Assembly: GCA_001805465.1 (NCBI GenBank)
Contig: MHGH01000021.1
Location: 88,788 to 99,934 of the forward strand
Direction of reading: 5' to 3'
DNA from: Omnitrophica WOR_2 bacterium RBG_13_41_10
Lineage (GTDB): Bacteria; Omnitrophota; Gorgyraeia; Gygaellales; Profunditerraquicolaceae
Length of the DNA: 11,147 bases
The translations under genes and the position numbers were made by a program. Of this stretch, positions 6,158 to 11,147 are shown piece after piece (position 1 is the stretch's first letter; each line of letters opens with the position of its first letter). The notes under the pieces are model-generated. The model had not been told where the DNA came from. It did not search any database and was given only the letters and a program-made list of their open reading frames with translations.

Positions 6158-6211
6158 AGTATAAAGTATGCCTGTTAAATCCGCTTCAAGGGAAAGTAAA
6201 ATATAGGTAAA
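6158..6211 (-). promoter_or_regulatory. Putative Pho box array upstream of the DUF2490-like gene
   Basis: Three minus-strand 7-mers again fall 11 bp apart: TTTACCT (6211-6205), TTTACTT (6200-6194) and TTGAAGC (6189-6183), with spacers ATAT and TCCC. A TATACT candidate -10 lies at 6163-6158, farther from the array than in the pstS case. The first two units resemble TTTACAT of the pstS array. The rest of the phoR to DUF2490 gap (6127-6233) holds the ribosome site and an AACCGGTT palindrome across the phoR stop. Weaker than the pstS site. Confidence 0.4.
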
Positions 6212-6233
6212 GTTTTTAAGAGGGATAAACCGG

Positions 6234-7340
6234 TTATTTGGGAAGGTAAAAATAGAACTTTGAACCCAGGCCTTCGGTGCTCTCTACGCCGACTGAGCCA
6301 TTGTGTAGCTCAATGATATGCTTAACAATAGAAAGCCCCAGGCCCGTGCCGCCAAGCTCGCGGGAGCGCGCTTTATCGACGCGGTAAAAACGCTCAAAAA
6401 TACGGGGGATATCTTTTGGAGGAATGCCGATTCCGGAGTCTTCTACAAAAATCTGTATCTTATCGCCTGACTCCTGATGATAAACCTTAATTGTGCCATT
6501 CTCACGGTTAAACTTTATAGCATTACCGATTAGATTAGTAAAAACTTGCCCGATCTTGTCCTTGTCTACTTTGGCCACTAAGTTAGACGGCAAATCATTT
6601 TTGATTACCACTGCACCTTTTTTCAAATGAGACCTAAAACTGGCTATGATATCGTCAGCCAAATTTTTAAGATTTACCTCTTCTTTTCTTAAGGCTATTT
6701 CTTTTGACTCAAGGTGCGATAAGTCCAGTAAATCATTTACTAAGCTATCTAAACGATTGGCATGGTCACGGATAATCTCTAAAAAGTGCCTGCTGTTTTC
6801 TTTATCCTCTAACGCCCCTTCAAGCAGTGTCTCTACGAAACCTTTTATGGAAGTAAGGGGGGTTTTTAACTCGTGTGATACATTAGCCACAAAATCCTGC
6901 CGCACTGTTTCTAACCTTCTTATTTCAGTGATATCGTGTATAACTAAAAGGCACCCGCTTATGGCGCTATTTTCCAAAATAGGCGAGGCATTAACCTTAA
7001 AGTTTTTCTGGACCGGCCAAACTAATGTAAGCTCCTTGGAGATAAACTTACCGTCGCTTAATACCTTATTTACAACCTCAGCAATATCGTTATTCCGGAT
7101 AACCTCTAATAAAAACCTTCCTTCGGATTCTTTTTTAGAAATAGCGAATATTTTCTCAATTGAATTGTTTATAGATACTATCCGGCTATCTTTATCTAGG
7201 GTCATTACTCCTTCTACCATATTTTCTAAAAGAGCCCTAATAGAATTAAGCTGCTTTTCTAATTCGGTAATTTTGCTATTGGCTTGCGTTAAGGAATCTT
7301 CTAATTGCAGGATTTGTTTTTTCTTCTTTAAATTGAACAT
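6234..7340 (-). CDS. phoR: Pho regulon sensor histidine kinase PhoR, without membrane segments
   Basis: Autophosphorylates and passes phosphate to PhoB in response to the Pst/PhoU state. The 368 residues comprise a basic start (KKKK at 5-8), a heptad-like coiled coil (about 9-40), a PAS domain (about 35-140, with GVMTLDKDSRIVSINNSIE), and a HisKA domain with VSHELKTPLTSIKGF, phospho-acceptor H156. The HATPase domain follows with N box NLIGNAIKFN, G1 DSGIGIPP, F box FERFYRVDKARS and G2 GGTGLGLSIVKHI. E. coli PhoR starts with membrane helices; none is visible here, so this kinase should be cytosolic unless recruited by PhoU or Pst. The ATG is 6 nt after the phoB stop. HPK1-type PhoR assignment rests on domain order and context. 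Confidence 0.93.
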   Translation of the reverse strand: MFNLKKKKQILQLEDSLTQANSKITELEKQLNSIRALLENMVEGVMTLDKDSRIVSINNSIEKIFAISKKESEGRFLLEVIRNNDIAEVVNKVLSDGKFISKELTLVWPVQKNFKVNASPILENSAISGCLLVIHDITEIRRLETVRQDFVANVSHELKTPLTSIKGFVETLLEGALEDKENSRHFLEIIRDHANRLDSLVNDLLDLSHLESKEIALRKEEVNLKNLADDIIASFRSHLKKGAVVIKNDLPSNLVAKVDKDKIGQVFTNLIGNAIKFNRENGTIKVYHQESGDKIQIFVEDSGIGIPPKDIPRIFERFYRVDKARSRELGGTGLGLSIVKHIIELHNGSVGVESTEGLGSKFYFYLPK

Positions 7341-7346
7341 GGCCTT

Positions 7347-8039
7347 TTATTCCTCAATTTCAAATCTGTAGCCATAATTCTTTACCGTAATAACCCTTTT
7401 TGCTTCGCTTTTTAATTTTTTACGCAATGTCCTGATATGTACATCTACAGTGCGTGTCTGGATTTCTATGGCATGGTCAAAACCCCAGATACTATCTAAC
7501 AGATAATCGCGTGAGAGTACCCTGCCTTTTGCCTTAATCAGAGTCCTTAATAGCTCGAATTCTTTTGCCGTTAGTGCTACGGGTTTATCTTTGACAAAAG
7601 TTAAAATTTTGGAAAAATCCATGGTTAAATCCCCTATTTTAAGGACTTCGGGCAACTTTCCTTTTTCGTGGACACGGCGCAAAACTGCTTTTATCCGGGC
7701 AATCAATTCCCGCGGGCTGAATGGCTTGGTAATATAGTCATCTGCCCCTAATTCTAACCCTAAAATTTTATCCGCTTCCTGTGCCTTGGCAGTAAGCATA
7801 ATAATAGGAATAGCAACTGTTTTATCTTCTTTTTTTAAGGCCTTAGAAACCTCTAATCCGTCCATTCCCGGAAGCATTAAGTCAAGAATTATCAAATCCG
7901 GATGCTCTTTCACAGCCGTATCTAAAGCATCCTCTCCGTCATAACAAGAAACAATCCGGAATCCTTCTTTCTTCAGATTGTAATCGAGCATCTTCACTAT
8001 GTCCTTTTCGTCGTCTACAATCAGGATTTTTTCTTTCAT
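7347..8039 (-). CDS. phoB: Phosphate regulon response regulator PhoB (OmpR family)
   Basis: Transcription factor activated by PhoR; expected to bind the 11-bp repeats upstream of pstS and the DUF2490-like gene. The 230 residues carry a receiver domain with acidic pocket D9/D10, phospho-acceptor D53 in LIILDLMLPGMDG, T83 in MLTAKA and K105 in ITKPFSP. A winged-helix domain follows from about 130, with the OmpR-family segments LTAKEFELLRTL, GRVLSRDYLLDSIWG, RTVDVHIRTLRKKL and VKNYGYRF. All catalytic positions are intact. The ATG overlaps the stop of the upstream XRE gene as ATGA. PhoB rather than another OmpR regulator is chosen because of the adjacent phoR and pst genes. Confidence 0.94.
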   Translation of the reverse strand: MKEKILIVDDEKDIVKMLDYNLKKEGFRIVSCYDGEDALDTAVKEHPDLIILDLMLPGMDGLEVSKALKKEDKTVAIPIIMLTAKAQEADKILGLELGADDYITKPFSPRELIARIKAVLRRVHEKGKLPEVLKIGDLTMDFSKILTFVKDKPVALTAKEFELLRTLIKAKGRVLSRDYLLDSIWGFDHAIEIQTRTVDVHIRTLRKKLKSEAKRVITVKNYGYRFEIEE

Positions 8040-8242
8040 TTTTGCCCCTTTTTCCCTAATAATTCATCAATGGAGATTTTTAAAGCATCAGCAATTTTGC
8101 TAACTGTTGTAATTGTAGGTTCTTTTGCCACCCCAGACTCAATTTTTATCAGGGTTGCATTTGAAATATCAGCCAAGCGGGCAAGTTTCTCTTGTGAAAG
8201 GCCTTTTTTTAATCTGAGTTTTTTTATATTCTGGGCTAACAT
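8036..8242 (-). CDS. Small XRE-family helix-turn-helix regulator heading the pho operon
   Basis: A 68-residue Cro/C1-type DNA-binding protein. The HTH runs through residues 16-36 (LSQEKLARLADISNATLIKIE), followed by the usual PTITTVSKIADALKISIDELL tail. There is no ligand or dimerisation domain beyond it. Its stop overlaps the phoB start (ATGA), so the two are almost certainly co-transcribed and translationally coupled. No Shine-Dalgarno is clear before the ATG. An inverted repeat 21 bp upstream is a candidate operator for autoregulation. What it senses is unknown; it could set basal phoBR levels. Confidence 0.88.
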   Translation of the reverse strand: MLAQNIKKLRLKKGLSQEKLARLADISNATLIKIESGVAKEPTITTVSKIADALKISIDELLGKKGQK

Positions 8243-8262
8243 TACGCTTGACTTCTTATATG

Positions 8263-8292
8263 TTTATACTAATATATATGTATAAGTATAAA
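8263..8292. repeat. Inverted repeat in the divergent intergenic region, candidate operator
   Basis: TTTATACT (8263-8270) and AGTATAAA (8285-8292) are perfect 8-bp inverted arms, 14 bp apart, in the 153-bp AT-rich gap between the XRE gene and the plus-strand gene at 8396. The centre-to-centre distance is 22 bp, about two helical turns, suited to a dimeric regulator such as the neighbouring XRE protein. Candidate minus-strand promoter elements (TTGTAT then TAATAT, 16 bp spacer, about 8319-8292) lie next to it. The remainder of the gap shows no other clear structure. Low-complexity AT sequence makes chance palindromes likely. Confidence 0.4.
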
Positions 8293-8395
8293 TATTATCC
8301 TATGAACATTATTATACAATAAATATATCTAAAAATCTACAGAAATCTTGTGAGAAAAATTAATTCTTCACGTCTATTATTAGAGGGAGATAAAA

Positions 8396-9094
8396 ATGCC
8401 ACGGGTATATTCAGAAAAGATAAAACAAAAAGCACGAAACTTTAGGAGCCGAGGTTGGTCTTTAGGGGAAATTAGCTTAAAGCTTAGGATCTCAAAAAGT
8501 GCTACCTTGGGTTGGGTTAGAGATATTTGTCTTAATGAAAAACAAAAAGAACGGCTAAAACAAAAAATAATTGCTTCAGGAGCCATTGGAAGGCCATTGG
8601 CTATAAAAGCAAATCGAGAAAAGATGGAAAGATGGAAAAAAGAAATAAGAGTTAAAGTAAAAACCTTTGAAAAGTTTTCCTTGGAAAACACAGAAATAGG
8701 AAAGCTTGTTTGTGGATTATTATATTTATGTGAAGGAGCAAAATACCCAGCTTCTAGATATCTGCATTTCGGAAATTCTGACTCTAAAATAATTTATTTT
8801 TTTATTAATTTATTGAAAAAAACCTACAATATCAACGAAGACAAATTGCGTTTTAGTATTGGTTATCGCTACGACCAAGATTATGAAGAATTAAAGAATT
8901 ATTGGTCAAATTTGACGGGGATACCTGGATCAAAATGTCTGAATAGTAAACCAGATAAGCGTACAAAAGGCAAGCCTACCCTAAAGAAAGACTATAAGGG
9001 GATCTGCCGTATTATTTATTATGACACCTCTCTTCAATTTGAGCTACAATCAATTGGTGAGGCTGTAATAAAAAATGGAGCCGAGGGGAGTTGA
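8396..9094 (+). CDS. HTH plus LAGLIDADG-like protein of unknown function
   Basis: A 232-residue protein. Residues 9-43 form a resolvase-like helix-turn-helix (KARNFRSRGWSLGEISLKLR, then ISKSATLGWVRD). A basic helical linker leads to a segment with homing-endonuclease flavour: GKLVCGLLYLCEGAK at 102-116, in which GLLYLCEG resembles one LAGLIDADG helix, then FGNSD and a stretch around IYFFINLLKK typical of that fold. Comparable HTH/LAGLIDADG-like proteins are, to my recollection, scattered in uncultivated bacteria with no proven role. GAGGGAG precedes the ATG. The 3' end is odd: the last codons and TGA stop lie inside the tRNA-Ala gene on the other strand (19-bp overlap). Its AAA-rich composition differs somewhat from the pho genes, and it may be mobile. 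Confidence 0.72.
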   Translation: MPRVYSEKIKQKARNFRSRGWSLGEISLKLRISKSATLGWVRDICLNEKQKERLKQKIIASGAIGRPLAIKANREKMERWKKEIRVKVKTFEKFSLENTEIGKLVCGLLYLCEGAKYPASRYLHFGNSDSKIIYFFINLLKKTYNINEDKLRFSIGYRYDQDYEELKNYWSNLTGIPGSKCLNSKPDKRTKGKPTLKKDYKGICRIIYYDTSLQFELQSIGEAVIKNGAEGS

Positions 9095-9146
9095 ACCCCT
9101 AACCCAACAATGCCATTGTCGTGTGATCCCGTTTCACTACGGCCCC
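9076..9146 (-). tRNA. tRNA-Ala(GGC)
   Basis: Folds as a 71-nt cloverleaf: acceptor GGGGCCG/CGGCTCC, D arm GTGA/TCAC with a GG in the loop, anticodon arm CGACA/TGTTG with loop ATGGCAT (anticodon GGC after U33), 4-nt variable loop, and T arm AGGGG-TTCAACT-CCCCT. Two features support alanine: the G3-U70 acceptor wobble, the known AlaRS identity element, and the A32/U38 pairing known for this tRNA. Discriminator A73 is followed by TTTTT, so CCA is not encoded. The T run may aid termination. Transcribed from the symmetric promoter at 9169-9209. Confidence 0.93.
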
Positions 9147-9168
9147 GTTTAATTTCATATATTATCTA

Positions 9169-9209
9169 TTGACCTGACCTATTTTAGAATATAAAATAGT
9201 CTGCGTCAA
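9169..9209. promoter_or_regulatory. Symmetric overlapping divergent promoter pair
   Basis: Plus strand: TTGACC (9169-9174), 17 bp, TAAAAT (9192-9197), directed at the gene at 9233. Minus strand: TTGACG (9209-9204), 17 bp, TAAAAT (9186-9181), directed at tRNA-Ala. The two promoters share an axis at 9189; each -10 lies in the other's spacer, and CTATTTTA/TAAAATAG is a perfect 8-bp inverted repeat. Both predicted leaders are about 28 nt. Strong sequence match; simultaneous activity is inferred. Confidence 0.6.
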
Positions 9210-9232
9210 CGAAATTTCAATCTTAAACTACT

Positions 9233-9619
9233 ATGAAAGAAAAAACCGGCATCATTGGCTTTGCCTTAACAGAGATTTTTATCGGAGCTACGACTTTTAC
9301 TGCGGTTATCTTAAGCCTGATAGAGACTAAATCTGCAAAACCCATGGAGGTACTTATTTTTGTATTAATGACAGGCTTAATCTCGAGTATCTTAGGCTTA
9401 GGGATATTGAGGCATAGTAGTATATGTTACCGGAGTTTGATTTTTTTCTCTTTAGTAGTAATATTAAGCAAGGTGCTTATTTTCGCAAAAATTATTACCT
9501 TAAACGGTGCCTTAGAAACAACGGTTCCTGCTGATTTAAAAAATATAATTTCTCTTATTTACCATAGCATATTGATATTTTATTTTACCCGTAAGTCCGT
9601 AAAACAAAGTTTTATATAG
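9233..9619 (+). CDS. Small four-helix membrane protein of unknown function
   Basis: The 128-residue product has about four hydrophobic segments (near 8-29, 38-59, 66-89 and 101-119) and short charged loops, with the N-terminus MKEKTG probably cytoplasmic. No recognisable domain is seen. The start has no Shine-Dalgarno in front, although a good promoter ends 35 bp upstream; an internal start is less likely because the first helix would be lost. The stop lies only 5 nt before tRNA-Leu, so the two are probably on one transcript that ends at the terminator near 9816. Codon use looks like its neighbours. Real gene probable; function unknown. Confidence 0.7.
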   Translation: MKEKTGIIGFALTEIFIGATTFTAVILSLIETKSAKPMEVLIFVLMTGLISSILGLGILRHSSICYRSLIFFSLVVILSKVLIFAKIITLNGALETTVPADLKNIISLIYHSILIFYFTRKSVKQSFI

Positions 9620-9624
9620 ATATT

Positions 9625-9710
9625 GCTGGAGTGGTGGAATGGCATACACGCCAGTCTCAAAAACTGGTGGGGTCACACCCGTGAGGGTTCAACTCCCTCC
9701 TCCAGCACCA
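9625..9710 (+). tRNA. tRNA-Leu(CAA)
   Basis: An 86-nt class II tRNA. The acceptor GCTGGAG pairs with CTCCAGC, followed by A73 and an encoded CCA. The anticodon arm is CCAGT-CTCAAAA-ACTGG (anticodon CAA at 9658-9660, reading UUG). A long variable arm (about 9668-9682, GGGT/ACCC stem) is typical of Leu. The T arm is GAGGG-TTCAACT-CCCTC. It follows a protein gene by 5 nt and precedes the serine recombinase region. Confidence 0.96.
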
Positions 9711-9734
9711 TTTAGTAGTATTTCCCCGAAGCGA

Positions 9735-9752
9735 CTTGCCCTATAGGGCAAG
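9735..9752. repeat. 18-bp perfect palindrome between tRNA-Leu and the recombinase gene
   Basis: CTTGCCCTATAGGGCAAG is fully self-complementary and lies inside a larger weak CCCC (9724-9727) / GGGG (9763-9766) pairing. It could be a hairpin trimming the tRNA-Leu transcript or a recombinase attachment site. No U-tract directly follows, so it is not a standard terminator. Confidence 0.75.
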
Positions 9753-9777
9753 AGAAAATTTTGGGGCAAATTTATTA

Positions 9778-9816
9778 AAAGGTGGACTTCGTTTGATGAG
9801 TTCACCTTTATTTTTT
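9778..9816 (+). terminator. Rho-independent terminator after tRNA-Leu
   Basis: Stem AAAGGTGGACT (9778-9788) pairs with AGTTCACCTTT (9799-9809), 11 bp with one G-T pair and a 10-nt loop, and is followed by A and six T (9811-9816). It would end the transcript of the membrane-protein gene and tRNA-Leu before the recombinase gene. The 9817-9900 stretch beyond it holds only the recombinase ribosome site and a TCCGC/GCGGA inverted pair. Confidence 0.7.
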
Positions 9817-9900
9817 GGATAACTTCCAAAAGTATCCGCTTTTTTTCCTGCCTGTCGAAATCTGCGGAAACCCGAAAGTGCGCAAAGTCGGAGGTGTTTT

Positions 9901-11147
9901 ATGAAATGCGCCGTATATATCAGGGTTTCCACTGAAGAACAAGCAAAAGAAGGTTACTCTCTCGCCGCCCAAACGGATAAAATTATTGAGTATATCAAAA
10001 GTAAAGGCTGGACGTACTCGCAAATATACAATGACGACGGTTATTCCGCTGCCAGCCGGCGGCGGCCAGCATTACAAAAAATGCTGGACGACGCCACTGC
10101 TAAACAGTTTGAAGCCGTGCTTGTTTATAGGATAGACAGGCTATCGCGCAACCTTAAGGACTTAATTGAGATTGTTGAAGAGCTAGCGAAGAACGGCGCA
10201 GGCTTCAAGTCTATAACTGAACTCATTGATACAACTACGCCAGAAGGTAGATTAATGTTTCACCAATTCGGTTCATTCGCGCAGTATGAACGCGAGCTTA
10301 TAATGCAACGCACAACAATGGGGTTTCATAAGAGATTAAAGTCCGGCTTATGGCCCGGAGGTTATGCGCCGTTCGGCTACAAATTAGTAGATAGCAAACT
10401 GCAAATTGTTGAGAAAGAAGCAAAGGTTGTTCGTCTAATCTTCGACCTCTACCTACAGAAAAAATACGGAGTGGTAAACATAGCCAGATACTTAAACACT
10501 GAAGGCATAAAGTCAAAGACAGGCAAGAAATGGAAATTTACCGTCGTGCACCATATACTTACTAACCCAACTTACACAGGTATAATTGCTAGGGGCGGCG
10601 AGAGAGTAACCGGGGCTCACAAACCGATTATTAAAGAAGAGGCATTTGAGCAAGTAAAAGAAGCCCTGCCCTTAAGGAAACTAAAACCTCGCGTGTTTGT
10701 GAGCCCCAACCTCTTTACAGGTTTTATCTTCTGCGGCTGTGGGGCACCCATGCATATGTCATATCCTGGTTCAGAGTGCAAGAAAAAATATAAATATTAT
10801 GCCTGCTCAAGAAGGCTTGACTATAAAGACTGTAAGTTACGGTATATCCGCGCTGATATCCTAGAAAAAAGCGTAATAAACGAGCTAAGGAAATTATCCG
10901 AAGATACACCAAGAATACAAACTATCGTTAATGACCTTAAAGAAGAAAACCGCAAGGCCCTCCCCTCTCTTAAGAGAGACCAGCAAAAGTTTAGCCGCAA
11001 AATCATCTTGTTCACAAAAGAAAAAGACGGGTTACTAAAATGGATGAGCCAAAAAGCAGCCAAGCCCTATACGCTGAACGTACTTAATGAGAGATTTGAG
11101 AAAATTGAGCTAGAGTTAAACGATCTGACCCACAGCCGCTGGCAAGT
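9901..11147 (+). CDS. Large serine recombinase (site-specific integrase), 5' part; runs off right edge
   Basis: Catalyses DNA integration/excision through a 5'-phosphoserine intermediate. The frame is open for 415 codons to the window end. The N-terminal resolvase domain begins AVYIRVSTEEQ with catalytic S10 and R8, then DDGYSAASRRRPAL (45-58) and YRIDRLSRNL (76-85), and IDTTTPEGRLMF. The Recombinase domain follows (GGYAPFGYK, the SKTGKKW segment and TNPTYTG), then a zinc ribbon with Cys 278 and 280 and Cys 302 and 311, then the start of a coiled coil (about 325-415), as in phage and conjugative-element integrases. GGAGGTG precedes the ATG. All active-site residues seen are intact, so it may be functional. 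Its place beside tRNA-Leu suggests the end of an integrated element extending to the right. Confidence 0.95.
   Translation, partial: MKCAVYIRVSTEEQAKEGYSLAAQTDKIIEYIKSKGWTYSQIYNDDGYSAASRRRPALQKMLDDATAKQFEAVLVYRIDRLSRNLKDLIEIVEELAKNGAGFKSITELIDTTTPEGRLMFHQFGSFAQYERELIMQRTTMGFHKRLKSGLWPGGYAPFGYKLVDSKLQIVEKEAKVVRLIFDLYLQKKYGVVNIARYLNTEGIKSKTGKKWKFTVVHHILTNPTYTGIIARGGERVTGAHKPIIKEEAFEQVKEALPLRKLKPRVFVSPNLFTGFIFCGCGAPMHMSYPGSECKKKYKYYACSRRLDYKDCKLRYIRADILEKSVINELRKLSEDTPRIQTIVNDLKEENRKALPSLKRDQQKFSRKIILFTKEKDGLLKWMSQKAAKPYTLNVLNERFEKIELELNDLTHSRWQ

Noticed and set aside
6226..6240. AACCGGTT palindrome across the phoR stop as a terminator or operator
   Set aside because: Only 8 bp, no loop or T-run; expected by chance.
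8243..8395. Pho box upstream of the XRE-phoB operon, implying autoregulation by PhoB
   Set aside because: TTATACT and TATACAT are present, but no 11-bp spaced series like those upstream of pstS and the DUF2490-like gene.
8445..9086. Ten-base repeat GGAGCCGAGG at 8445-8454 and at 9077-9086 as possible attachment-site duplication
   Set aside because: The first copy lies in the conserved HTH coding sequence and the match stops at ten bases; chance is sufficient.
9741..10023. Minus-strand open frames across the terminator and the recombinase start
   Set aside because: They run antisense to the recombinase N-terminus, lack ribosome sites and resemble no protein family.
1..11147. CRISPR array, riboswitch, rRNA or insertion-sequence transposase
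   Set aside because: No spaced repeats, recognisable aptamer, rRNA core or transposase frame was seen on either strand.

Overview
The window reads as a chromosomal piece of an uncultivated-type, AT-leaning (roughly 40% GC by eye) diderm bacterium. The diderm inference rests on a DUF2490-like outer-membrane barrel candidate with a signal peptide and a C-terminal Phe. The gene content and protein style recall Omnitrophota (former OP3) or related lineages, but that placement is impression, not proof; no rRNA or ribosomal-protein marker is present.

Positions 1-8242 hold one long minus-strand phosphate-starvation locus. In transcription order (right to left) it contains: a 68-residue XRE-type regulator, phoB, phoR (no membrane segment), a DUF2490-like outer-membrane protein, pstS, pstC, pstA, two different pstB-like ATPase genes, phoU, and the 5' part of nfo (endonuclease IV), which runs off the left edge. 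Most joints are 1-11 nt gaps or ATGA/TAATG overlaps. The larger gaps, upstream of the DUF2490-like gene and upstream of pstS, both hold three TT-rich 7-mers at an exact 11-bp period, which look like Pho boxes. PstS should bind phosphate, PstC/PstA form the channel, the two ATPases drive it, PhoU relays transporter state, and PhoR/PhoB control transcription.

Three things stand out in the locus. First, the two ATPases have complementary losses: one lacks the Q-loop Gln and switch His but keeps LSGGQ; the other keeps Gln and His but has LSLEQ. Together they would build one complete and one degenerate ATP site, which predicts an obligate asymmetric PstB heterodimer. Second, a dnaX-type slippery heptamer at the end of pstA is phased so that a -1 shift would enter the first pstB frame. 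Third, pstC begins just after a small palindrome-rich insertion flanked by a perfect 25-bp duplication of the pstC start; this leaves an 11-codon leader ORF holding the better ribosome-binding site.

Positions 8243-8395 are an AT-rich divergent intergenic region with an inverted repeat. Then comes a plus-strand gene for an HTH plus LAGLIDADG-like protein whose last codons lie antisense inside the 3' end of a tRNA-Ala(GGC) gene. A strikingly symmetric promoter pair (9169-9209) separates that tRNA from a small plus-strand membrane-protein gene, which ends 5 nt before tRNA-Leu(CAA). After tRNA-Leu come an 18-bp perfect palindrome, a rho-independent terminator and the 5' 1247 bases of a large serine recombinase gene, probably the edge of an integrated element that continues beyond the window.
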